This document shows positions 31,281-40,900 of a DNA stretch of 64,000 nucleotides, in pieces (position 1 is the first letter of the stretch; each line of letters opens with the position of its first letter). The stretch covers positions 124,001-188,000 of the forward strand of contig NZ_CP109596.1 of assembly GCF_036327755.1 (NCBI RefSeq). The letters run 5' to 3'. The position numbers were made by a program, and so were the translations under genes. The notes beneath the pieces were generated by a model. The model did not search any database and was not told where the DNA came from. It saw only the letters and a program-made list of their open reading frames with translations. Source of the DNA: Nocardia sp. NBC_01503 (GTDB lineage Bacteria; Actinomycetota; Actinomycetes; Mycobacteriales; Mycobacteriaceae).

Positions 31281-32078
31281 ATGCTGGTATGGACTCGCCG
31301 CGGCCGCCTGACGGTACTGGCGTTCTTCGCCGTCGTGGTCGCCGTGGTCTTCGTGGCCCCCATCGCCACCGTGGCGGCGGCGGCCCTGGCCGGACACTGG
31401 AGCGGCCCGCTCCCTTCGGATCTCGGCTTCACCAATTTCGATCATGTGCTCTCCGGCGAGGAGTCGGCCAGTCTCTCGGTGAGCCTGCAAACCGCCCTGC
31501 TGGCCGGACTGATCTCCCTGATCCTGGGCACCTGGGCCGCGCTGGCTTCGCGGGAAGCCCCGGAGTGGTTGCGCCGCATCACCGATGCCGTCTTCCACGT
31601 CCCGGTGGCGGTCCCCTCGGTAGCCATCGGCCTCGGCGTCCTCATCGCCTTCAACGAGCGCCCGCTGCTGCTCGGTGGCACCAAATGGATTGTCATCCTG
31701 GCCCATACGGTCCTGGTCCTGGCCTACGCCTTCAGCGGCGTCTCGGCCGCCCTGGACCGCCTCGACCCCGGCTATCAACAGGCCGCCGAATCCCTCGGCG
31801 CGGGCCCGGTCCGAGTCCTGTTCCGAATCACGTTGCCGCTCCTGCTCCCCGCTTTGGGCGCGGCAGCGGGTCTCGCCATTGCCCTCTCGATGGGTGAACT
31901 CGGCGCGACCATCATGGTCTACCCCGCCACCTGGAAAACCCTGCCCGTCAGCATCTTCGCCGCCACCGACCGCGGCGAGGTCTTCGACGCCGCCGCCAGC
32001 ACCACCCTGCTGGTCCTGGTAACCCTCATCGCCCTGATCATCCTGGGCCGATTGAAGGGCCGTGCGGCACTGCGCTGA
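31281..32078 (+). CDS. phnV: ABC transporter permease for 2-aminoethylphosphonate (second)
   Basis: The 265-residue protein has six membrane helices. Its EAA loop is visible as PGYQQAAESLGAGPVRVLFRI followed by LPLLLPAL. It is separated from phnU by 3 bp and forms the heterodimeric membrane channel with it. It is the last gene of the operon; a strong hairpin follows 21 bp after the stop. Confidence 0.86.
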   Translation: MLVWTRRGRLTVLAFFAVVVAVVFVAPIATVAAAALAGHWSGPLPSDLGFTNFDHVLSGEESASLSVSLQTALLAGLISLILGTWAALASREAPEWLRRITDAVFHVPVAVPSVAIGLGVLIAFNERPLLLGGTKWIVILAHTVLVLAYAFSGVSAALDRLDPGYQQAAESLGAGPVRVLFRITLPLLLPALGAAAGLAIALSMGELGATIMVYPATWKTLPVSIFAATDRGEVFDAAASTTLLVLVTLIALIILGRLKGRAALR

Positions 32079-32099
32079 AACCGCCGTGAACACACCAGT

Positions 32100-32131
32100 T
32101 GGGCCGGTACCTTGGCAGTGGTACCGGCCCA
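32100..32131. terminator. Hairpin terminator after the phosphonate operon
   Basis: Perfect 12-bp arms TGGGCCGGTACC and GGTACCGGCCCA surround an 8-nt loop. It lies between two convergent genes and could serve both. Confidence 0.8.
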
Positions 32132-32163
32132 GCTGCTTCTCCGGTGAGGGATCGGTCCCGGAG

Positions 32164-32526
32164 TCAGAGGCCCGCGCGGGCGGAAAGTAGTGCGCGGGAG
32201 CGGGTTTCGTCTGTTTGCTGGATGAGGCCGGCGGACAGGAGGTAGGCGGCGGCCATGGCCAGGGCGTTGGATTGGAGGGTGGTGAGGGTTGCGGTCAGAG
32301 CTACAGCTTTGGATTCGAAGCCACGGCTTAGCTGGCGGGACGAATCGAGGGCGCCGAAGCCGGTGAGGGTTTGGATGCGGTGGGACTGCCCGAGGTGCGG
32401 GTCCAGCGAGTCCGCGAATCGCAGGAAGTGTGCGGCGCACTCGCGTGCCACCGCGGGGTCCAGCTGGAATGTGCCGCCGCAGGCGCTCTGATAGAGCTCC
32501 GCCGCGGCCGTCTCCCCCACATTCAT
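32164..32526 (-). CDS. Small helical protein, possibly related to type VII secretion substrates
   Basis: ATG 32526 gives 120 residues, almost entirely alpha-helical in composition (long Ala/Leu-rich stretches ALDSSRQLSRGFESKAVAL, LTTLQSNALAMAAAYLLSAG). One Cys pair and no signal peptide are present. Size and helical-hairpin look recall ESX/WXG100-associated proteins of mycolic-acid actinobacteria, but the WXG motif is absent. The call is weak and rests on architecture. It converges with the phosphonate operon. Confidence 0.55.
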   Translation of the reverse strand: MNVGETAAAELYQSACGGTFQLDPAVARECAAHFLRFADSLDPHLGQSHRIQTLTGFGALDSSRQLSRGFESKAVALTATLTTLQSNALAMAAAYLLSAGLIQQTDETRSRALLSARAGL

Positions 32527-32834
32527 GACAGCACTCCGTCCACATGGTCGACCGAAATGTGAAACGCCTTTTTACAACCGCAATTTCGCAAATGACATAT
32601 CAAGATTGATGGAGCGAAGCCCTCGCCGAAACGGCCCGCATTCGTAACGGGCGTGCCGCGCCAGTCGACCACGCGGCACGCCGGGCGGGGCGCCCCGTTG
32701 CGCCCGCCGTTCTCGGGGCGGGCGACGTCTTGCGGTTCGAGCGGGCTACTGGTCGGATAGCGCGACTCGGTCGACGTCACCGCTGGCGACAATGGTTCTG
32801 TAGCAATGCATCAATTGTGTCAATGCATTTGGAA
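32527..32834. other. Intergenic stretch without a supported gene
   Basis: Part of this 308-bp stretch is unusually AT-rich for the window (around 32570-32620 and 32790-32840). An 89-codon minus-strand frame exists at 32523-32792 but looks non-coding. It probably holds the promoter of the 32164 gene. Confidence 0.4.
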
Positions 32835-33278
32835 TCATTGCTCCGGTAAACGACGACGGCCACCGGCCACGTCGATTACGAGATCAGTGTAACCGTCCAC
32901 GAGTTCGGCGAGATGGTACCAGTGTTTATGGGTATTATCGCTGGCCGCGCCCTCATGATCGATGACCTGGTTGGCTTCCACCCAGCTCATGGCCATGCGG
33001 TCGACCACCGCACCCAGACTTTCGGTGTGCAACAGCGCGCCGTTACGGTGCTGCGGCAGTTCCTGTTCCACCCATTCGTTGATATCGTCAACGAGTTCGG
33101 TGCGCCGACAATCGATCTCGGCGATCAACGTGAGATCGCCTATCTCGGCTCGCCGTTCGTGCAGCTCGGCCAGAGCGTGCGCGGTCCGAAGCAGAACTCG
33201 ATCTTGAAAACGCCTGCCTTGGAAGGCACAGAGCAATTGTGGAGCGGTCGGCAGGGCGCCCGCTATCGACATGGTCAT
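32835..33278 (-). CDS. DUF4254-domain protein
   Basis: From ATG 33278 the product has 147 residues and matches DUF4254 throughout: LAELHERRAEIG, the Arg-rich segment CRRTELVDDINEWVEQELPQ, then LHTESLGAVVDRMAMSWVEA and HKHWYHLAELVDGYTDLV. The biochemical role of the family is unknown. An alternative GTG start is at 33284. It is divergent from the XRE regulator at 33458, with 179 bp between them that must contain both promoters. Confidence 0.82.
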   Translation of the reverse strand: MTMSIAGALPTAPQLLCAFQGRRFQDRVLLRTAHALAELHERRAEIGDLTLIAEIDCRRTELVDDINEWVEQELPQHRNGALLHTESLGAVVDRMAMSWVEANQVIDHEGAASDNTHKHWYHLAELVDGYTDLVIDVAGGRRRLPEQ

Positions 33279-33457
33279 CGTGACCCCCCACATGCACCCG
33301 ACAACATCACTAATCGCACCAACATGATTGGTCTCCGGATTCAGCTATACCGCGCATCGGATCGGTTGTTCACGAATAGGCTAGCTCGGATCATGCTCTT
33401 ACAAATGCAAGAACGCAATACTGCGTTCGGGCTAGTGCGCCAGGCGAAAGGGATGTC

Positions 33458-34321
33458 ATGGCAGGCAAGCGAACCGTGCTAACCGTACGTTTGCGCAGGC
33501 TCGCGGCGATGCTGCACGAGATGCGCGAAACCGCCGGCCTCAGCAAAGAGGTGGTCAGCGCCAAGACCGGTATCAACGTAACCACGCTGTACCGGATCGA
33601 GACCGCGCAGGCCCGGCCGCAGCGCCGCACCCTCACCGCCATGCTGGAGCTCTACGACATCCCCGAACCGCAGCGTTCAGATGCCTTGCAGTTGCTGGTG
33701 GATGCGCTCAAACCCGGTATGGCCAGATCCTTCGAGGACGCGGTCTCCGAGGTCTACGGCGCGTACATCAACTTCGAGGCCGAGGCGCTCTCGGCCCGGT
33801 TCTTCCAGGCCAGCTTCGTCCCCGGCCTGCTGCAGACCGAGGCGTACGCCAACGCGGTCTACGAGACCACCATGCCCAAGATCTCCGAACAGGTTCGCGA
33901 ACAACGAGTTCGGGCTCGCCTCGAACGCTCACGGGTGCTCGGCAAACATGATCCGCTCGAACTGTGGGTGGTACTGGACGAGGCCGTGATCAAACGTCTC
34001 GTCGGCGGTAAGGAGGTGATGCGCCAGCAGTTCGATCAGTTGCTGGACCACACCAACAAGCGCAATGTCATCCTCCAGATCCTGCCCTTCGACGCCGGCG
34101 CGCACCCCGGCATGCTCGGCTCCTTCACCCTGCTCGACTTTCCGGATCCCGCCGATCCGGAGCTGGTGTACGTGGAGGGCATCGCCAGCGACGAGTTGAT
34201 CGAGGGCCATCCGGAAGTCCGCCGCTACGGCGTCATGTTCGACCAGTTGCGCGCCATGGCGCTGAGCCCGCGCGACTCCATCACCATGATCGAGCAGGCC
34301 ATCGAGGAGATGGGCAGATGA
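33458..34321 (+). CDS. XRE-family regulator with DUF5753 (Scr1-like)
   Basis: The 287-residue protein has an N-terminal helix-turn-helix (AMLHEMRETAGLSKEVVSAK, then TGINVTTLYRIETAQARPQ; about residues 12-55) and a C-terminal DUF5753 domain of some 180 residues (FVPGLLQTEAYANAVY, LWVVLDEAVIKRLVGG, QILPFDAGAHPGM, DPELVYVEG). These are actinobacterial DNA-binding regulators usually paired with a DUF397 protein. No intact DUF397 gene adjoins it. AAAGGG precedes the ATG. It may control DUF4254 or the NRPS genes downstream, but that is inference. Confidence 0.88.
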   Translation: MAGKRTVLTVRLRRLAAMLHEMRETAGLSKEVVSAKTGINVTTLYRIETAQARPQRRTLTAMLELYDIPEPQRSDALQLLVDALKPGMARSFEDAVSEVYGAYINFEAEALSARFFQASFVPGLLQTEAYANAVYETTMPKISEQVREQRVRARLERSRVLGKHDPLELWVVLDEAVIKRLVGGKEVMRQQFDQLLDHTNKRNVILQILPFDAGAHPGMLGSFTLLDFPDPADPELVYVEGIASDELIEGHPEVRRYGVMFDQLRAMALSPRDSITMIEQAIEEMGR

Positions 34322-34328
34322 TCAACCA

Positions 34329-34368
34329 CCCACCCTAGGTGGGGAAAGGCGCACCCCTCGGAGGGGTG
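34329..34368. terminator. Twin hairpins between the XRE regulator and the NRPS genes
   Basis: CCCACC-CTA-GGTGGG (34329-34343) and CACCCCTC-G-GAGGGGTG (34352-34368) lie just after the XRE stop. They could terminate that transcript or act as regulatory sites for the NRPS operon. Confidence 0.4.
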
Positions 34369-34471
34369 ATCGGCAGTACTGAGGTTGCTGTCGGATCGAA
34401 CCGAATGCGACGACAGTTGGATACATCCCCAACAGCACCACGTAGCCGCATCTCCGAGAGGATGATTACCG

Positions 34472-34933
34472 ATGTGCAAGCCGGTCGAATCGCCCGTAGC
34501 CACCCTCGTTCCCCTCCGTACGAGCGCGCAGCCGCTTGCCCCCCAGGCCGACCCCACCGCCGTCGCCGCCAGCGTCGGCGACTGCGAGCTCACCTATGCC
34601 GAGCTGGACCGCTGGTCCAATCGGATGGCCCGCATGCTGCTGAGCATGGGCGCGGGCCCCGGCACCCGGGTCGCCATCGCCGGCACCCCGAAGCTGGAGT
34701 CCATCGTGGCCCGCGTGGCCATCACCAAGACCGGCGCGACCCCGGTGCCCTACACCACCGAAATCACCACCACGCGAGTGGATTTCGGTATCACCGTCAA
34801 GGACGAGCGGGACCGCTTCGGCGATACCGCACGCTGGCTGGTGCTGGACGAGCGCTCCACCCTGATCCAGTACCTGACCGGTTCGGACGCACCGCTCACG
34901 GCCACGGAGCTGCAGCTGTCCATGGCCTCCTGA
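34472..34933 (+). CDS. Free-standing N-terminal fragment of an NRPS adenylation domain
   Basis: ATG 34472 follows GAGAGG by about 10 nt. The 153 residues align with the start of A domains in the adjacent NRPS: LTYAELDRWSNRMARMLL (compare [18 protein letters not shown]), then ESIVARVAITKTGATPVPY, and ARWLVLDERS near the end. It stops before the A3 motif (YTSGSTG), and the usual ERIEHMLSDS helix is missing, so it cannot bind ATP as an A domain does. It lies 33 bp upstream of the NRPS and probably shares its transcript. It may be a relic or a small accessory that docks on the NRPS. The frame and codon use look intact. Confidence 0.75.
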   Translation: MCKPVESPVATLVPLRTSAQPLAPQADPTAVAASVGDCELTYAELDRWSNRMARMLLSMGAGPGTRVAIAGTPKLESIVARVAITKTGATPVPYTTEITTTRVDFGITVKDERDRFGDTARWLVLDERSTLIQYLTGSDAPLTATELQLSMAS

Positions 34934-34966
34934 TCCGTCGAATCACCCCAGCCCGCAGGATGTTTC

Positions 34967-37900
34967 ATGGCTTCCAGCTCTGCCACCTCAGCCTTCGCTC
35001 TGTCCGCTGCACAACGTGGCATCTGGTTCGCCCAGCAGCTGGCTCGTGACACCCCGATCTCCATCGCACAGTACGTCACCTTCGACGGCGCGGTGGATGT
35101 GGAACTGCTCGCCAATGCGGCGCGGCAGGCCGGTCGCGAGTTCGGCACCGGCTATCTGCGGCTGCTCGAGATCGACGAACTCCCCTGGCAGCTGGTCGAC
35201 ACCGGCCTCGACGACCGAATTCTCACCATCGACCTGAGCGGTGCGCCGGATCCGGAGGCCGCCGCACAGGCGTGGATGCGTGCGGAGTACACCGCGCCAC
35301 TGGACCTCACCCGGGACCGGCTCTGCACGGTGGCCATGCTGAAGCTGGCCGAGAACAGGTGGTTCTGGTACTCGCGACTGCATCACATCCTGCTCGACGG
35401 GGTCGGCGCGCTCACCATGCTGCAGCGCACCTCCGAGCTCTACAACAGCTGGGCGAACGGCGCCGAGGCACCCGAGGGCAAGGCGGAGCCGCTCCGCAAT
35501 ATCGTCGAAGCCGATGTGGCATACCGGAACTCGGATCGCATCAATGCCGATCGGGAGTACTGGAAACAGCATCTGGCCGGTATGCCCGAGCCGGTATACC
35601 TGGGCAGGCATGCCGGAGCGGTGGACGCGCACCCCCGACTGCTCAGCGGTGCGCTGCCGGAGGAGACCGCGGCGCTGCTGGAGGCCATCACCACCGAACT
35701 CTCCACCAGCGCGGCACCCGTGGTGGTGGCCGCCTTCGGAGCCTTCGTCGGAGCCATGACCGGCAGCGGCGAGATCGTGCTGAGCCTGCCGGTCTCCGGG
35801 CGCACGACGGCGGCGCTGCGGCGTTCGGGCGGAATGGTCGCCAATGTGGTGCCGCTGCGGCTGCATCCCGCGCCCGTCGCCACCATCGGCGAGCTGATTC
35901 GCGCCACCCAGGGTGAACTCACCGCCGCGCTGCGACGACAGCGGTACCGGCAAGAGGACATCATTCGCGACCTCGGCTGGGCCATGGACGAGATCGCCGG
36001 ATTCGGGCCGACGGTGAACCTCATGCTCGCCGATACCCGGATCCGGCTCGGCGGGGTCACCGGACAGCTGCATGTGCTGACCTCGGGGCTCATCGACGAC
36101 CTGTTCGTCAATGTGTACCCCGGTACCGGTGGCGAGCCCACCCACATCGACTTCCAGGCCAACCCGAACCGCTATGACGAGGCAGAATTGGCCGGACTGC
36201 ATGCGCGGTTCCTGGACTTCCTGCACCGATTCCTGTCCGGCGGGCAGAGCGCACCCTTGGCGGGTGTCACCGCGCTGTCGGCGACCGAACGCGCGGAACT
36301 CGTTCCGGCACAGGGGCGTAAGGGGGTCAGTCCACGCAGCCTGCCCGAGATTCTGAGCGCGGGCGCCCGGCTCGATCCCGCGGCCATCGCCATGCGCGCC
36401 GACGGTACCGCCTTCACCTATCGTGAGGTCACCGAGTACACCAATCGACTGGCGCGGGTGCTCATCGAGGCGGGCGCGGGACCCGAACGAGCCGTTGCCA
36501 TTTCGATTCCCCGTTCGGCGGAGTCGGTCCTGGCCATGATCGCGGTGGCCCAGACCGGGGCGGCATTCGTGCCTATCGATCCGGGATACCCGACGGACCG
36601 GATCGAACATATGCTCACCGACAGCGGCGTGGTGGCCGGAGTGACGGTGACCGCCGCGCGCGCGGCACTGCCGGATCGGGTGCGGTGGCTGGTGCTGGAT
36701 ACCGAATCCACCGAAACCCGGATGGCCGCAGCGGATTCCGATGAGCTCACCGATGCCGATCGGCGCGCGCCGGTGCGGGTCGACCAACTGGCCTATCTGA
36801 TCTACACCTCCGGTTCGACCGGACTGCCCAAGGGTGTCGGGGTCACCCATCGGGGGCTGGCGAATCTCGCCACCGGATCCGGTGCCGCGTTCGGTGTCGG
36901 ATCGGATGCCGTTATGGCGCATGCCGTTTCGCCGAGCTTCGATATCTCGGTCGAAGAGTTGCTCGTCGCCCTCGCGGTGGGCGCCACGGTGGCGGTGGTG
37001 CCGCCGGCCGCCTACGCCGGCGAGGAGTTGGCACGGGTACTGCGCACCCTCGAGGTGACACATCTGAACGTGACTCCGGCGGTGGCCGGTTCACTCGAAC
37101 CGGAGACACTCCCCCGCCTGCGGACCGTGGTGGTCGGCGGCGATTCCTGCCCGCCCGAGCTGCCGGTGCGCTGGGCCGGGCGCTCGGTACTCAATGGCTA
37201 CGGGCCCACCGAGACCACCGTGACCGCGACGCTCAGTTCACCGCTGTCGCCCGGCGCGCCCATCACCATCGGCACACCCGCACGCGGTGTGCGCGCGGTG
37301 GTGCTGGATCCGTGGCTGCGGCCGGTGCCGCCCGGGGTGACCGGTGAACTGTATTTGAGCGGGCCAGGGGTGGCGCGCGGCTATCACCAGCGCATCGCCT
37401 TCACCGCGGAGCGCTTCGTCGCCGATCCGTACGCGCCCGGGGAGCGCATGTACCGCACCGGGGATCTGGTGCGCTGGCGGCGGCGCGGTGGGCGCAATGA
37501 ACTGGAGTACGCCGGACGCGGCGACACCCAGGTGAAGGTGCGTGGCTTCCGCATCGAACTGGGCGAGGTCGATGCCGCGGTGGCACGGCACGCGGGTGTG
37601 GAGTCGGCGGTCACCGTGGGAGCCACCACGCCCGGTGGCGCGACCGCGCTGGTCTCCTATGTACTCGCCGCATCGGGTTCCGCGGTCGACCCGGAGTCAG
37701 TGAAAGCCACGGTGGCCCATCATCTTCCGGCGCATATGGTGCCGTCGGTGGTGATGGTCCTGCACTCCTTCCCGCTCACCCCGGCGGGCAAGGTGGATCG
37801 GAAGGCGCTGCCGCAACCGGAGTTCGGGGCGCGGACCCGCACCGGCCGGGCCGCCGAGGGCTACCGCGAGCGGATTCTCGCCTCGATCTTCGCCGAGGTG

Positions 37901-40900
37901 CTCGGCACCGACGATATCGGCGCGGACGACAATTTCTTCGCCCTGGGCGGCGACAGCATTATCGCCATCCAACTGGTGGCGCGGGCCAAGACCGCCGGAC
38001 TGGCGCTGCGCGCCCGAGATGTCTTCGAACACAAGACCATTGCCGGTCTGGCGCTGGCCGCCACCGAGGTGACGACACCGGTGGTGCGGGAGTTGCCGGG
38101 CGGCGGCATCGGCCCGATACCGCTCACGCCGATCGTCTACGACATGCTCGAACACGGCGAGTCCTGGCAGCGGTACGCGCAGGCGGTGCTGATCGGACTC
38201 CCCCGCGGCGTCGGCCGAGCACAGCTCCTACCCGCCGTGCAGGCGCTCCTGGATCGGCATGACCTGCTGCGAAGCACGCTGAAACGCACCGATGACGATT
38301 GGGAATGGAGCGTCGGCGAACCCGGTTCGGTGAACGCCGAGACGCTCGTCGATATCTCGCACGCACCCACCGGGCGGGACGGCGCGGCGGAGCTCGAGCA
38401 TGCGGCGGACCTGCTCGATCCGGCAGCCGGAATCATGGCGCGGTTCGTACTCATCGACCCTCCCGATACCGATCCACTGCTGTGGATCGTGCTGCACCAC
38501 CTGGTCAGTGACGGTGTCACGTGGCGAATTCTGCTGCCCGACTTGGCAACCGCGTGGGCGGGGGTCGAGCTGCAACCGGTGGGGACCTCGTTCCGGCGGT
38601 GGGCGCACGCACAGCATGAGCAGGCCGCGGAGCGCGCGGTGGAGCTGCCGCTGTGGCAGGAGATTCTGGCTACCCCCGATCCGCCGATCGGCGCGCGCGC
38701 CTTCGATACCGCACTGGACACCGTGGCGACCATGGGGCAGCTGCGGACCACCATCGATGCCGAAACCTCTTCGGCCGCATTGGAACTCATTCCGGAGCGG
38801 TTCCACTGCGGTGCGGATGACGCACTGCTCACCGCGCTCGCACTGGCCGCGGCCCGCTGGCGTGGGAACAATCGCACCCTGCTCACCCTCGAGGGCCACG
38901 GCCGCGAGGAGGCGATCCTGCCGGGGGCCGATATCTCACGCACCATCGGCTGGTTCACCAGCGTGTATCCGGTGGCATTGGATCTGCGCGGAATCAATAT
39001 CGACGATGCCTTCGAAGGCGGATCCGCTGCCGGGATCGCGCTCAAGACGGTGAAGGAGCAGCTGCGGGCGATTCCCGACAAGGGCGTTGGCTTCGGCATG
39101 CTCCGATACCTGAATACCGCTACGGCAGCATCACTTTCGGGTGCGGATACACCGCAGCTCAGCTTCAATTATCTCGGCCGCACCGGGGCGGGCGCGATGG
39201 ATGCCGATACGCCCTGGCTGCCCAAGTACTTCGATGCCACCAATGACGATGCCGCACCCCTGGCGGCAGCCGTCGATATCAACGCCATCCACACCGACGC
39301 CGGACTCGAGGTGACCTGGGCGTACGCCTCACGACTGCTCAGCGAGGCGCGGGTACGCGAATTCGCCGAGCTGTGGGCGGCGGCACTGACCGCGCTCACC
39401 AGCCATGCCCGGCGTTCCCGGGCGGGCGGGCACACACCCTCGGACTTCCCCCTCGTCACCGTCTCGCAGCCGAATATCGATGCGTGGGAACGGGATTACG
39501 AGCGGCTCAGCGATGTCTGGCCCCTTTCACCGCTCCAGTACGGGCTGCTCTTCCATGCCCGCTACGACACCGATACCGCCGACGGATACACCGTGCAGAC
39601 CCGGCTGGGACTGGCCGGGCGGGTGGATGGCGCGCGGCTGCGCGGTGCGGCGCAGAGCCTGCTCGACCGGCACGACGTATTGCGGGTCGTCTTCACCGAA
39701 ACGGCCGCCGGACCGCGGCAACTGCTGCTCGGGGCCGCCGAACTCCCGTGGCAGGAAATCGATCTCACCGATATCGAGGATGCCGGTGAGCGCTCACGCG
39801 AACTGGAACGACTGATCGCCGTCGACGCGGGCACCCGCTTCGACCTGGCCCGGCCACCGCTGCTGCGCTTCAACCTGATTCGCACCGGCGACGAGGCGTA
39901 CACGCTGCTCATGACCAATCACCATCTGGTGCTGGATGGTTGGTCCACACCGCTGCTGGTGCGCGAACTGCTCGCGGGATATCTTTCGGCCGTCACCGGG
40001 CAGCAGCTCATCGGCGCACCCGCGCACTCCTATCGGGAATTCCTGGCCTGGCTGGGCGAGCAGGACGATGCCGCCTCCATGGCCGCGTGGACCGACGCAC
40101 TCGCGGGCGTGGACTCGCCCACCCGGGCGGTGCCGAGCCTGGCGGGTATCGAATCGACCGAATCCGGCATGGTCTCCATCGATTTCGGGCCCGCACAGCT
40201 GGCGCGCCTGGAGACCACCGTGCGCGCCGCGGGGGCGACGGTGAACACCGCGGTGCAGACCGCGTGGGCGCTGCTGCTGGCCATGCTCACCGGTCGCACC
40301 GATGTGGTGTTCGGCGGTACCGTCTCCGGGCGGCCGCCGCAGCTGGCCGGGGTCGAGGAGATGATCGGGCTCTTCATCAATACGCTGCCGGTGCGGGTGC
40401 GGCTGGATCCCGGTGAGCGCGTAGCGGATCTGCTCGCGCGGGTACAGGACGAGCAGGCGCGGCTGCTCGATCACCAGCATGTCGGGCTGGCCGCCATCCA
40501 CCAGGCGGTCGGACTGCCCGAACTGTTCGACACCCTCACCGTCTTCGAGTCGTACCCCATCGATCGCGAAACCCTCTCGCAGGCAATGGATATCGCCGGA
40601 ATGCGGATACTCGATGTCTCGGGCACCGATGCCACCCCGTATCCGCTCAACCTCATGGTGATTCCGCAGCGCGCCGCCGACGGGGCCGAAAGCCTGCAGC
40701 TCACCGTGAAATTCATGGCCGATCAACTGTCCGAGGCCGAGGCACGGCGACTGCTCGAACGCTTCGGCTACCTGCTCACCCAGATCTCCAACGCGCCGCA
40801 GTATCGAGTCGCGCAGCTCCAGCACTGTGAGCCCGCCGAACGCCGTCAACTGCTGCCGGTGCGCGGCGGCGATCCGGTGCCCATGCGCACGCTGCCCGAA

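Noticed and set aside
32523..32792. 89-codon minus-strand frame just upstream of the small helical protein
   Set aside because: AT-rich in part, with poor third-position GC bias and no family match; treated as intergenic.
34329..34368. Riboswitch or attenuator upstream of the NRPS
   Set aside because: Only two short independent hairpins are visible, without a leader peptide or a conserved aptamer core; listed as hairpins only.
34988..37063. 691-codon minus-strand frame over NRPS module 1
   Set aside because: Shadow of the NRPS; His/Arg/Gly-rich without motifs.
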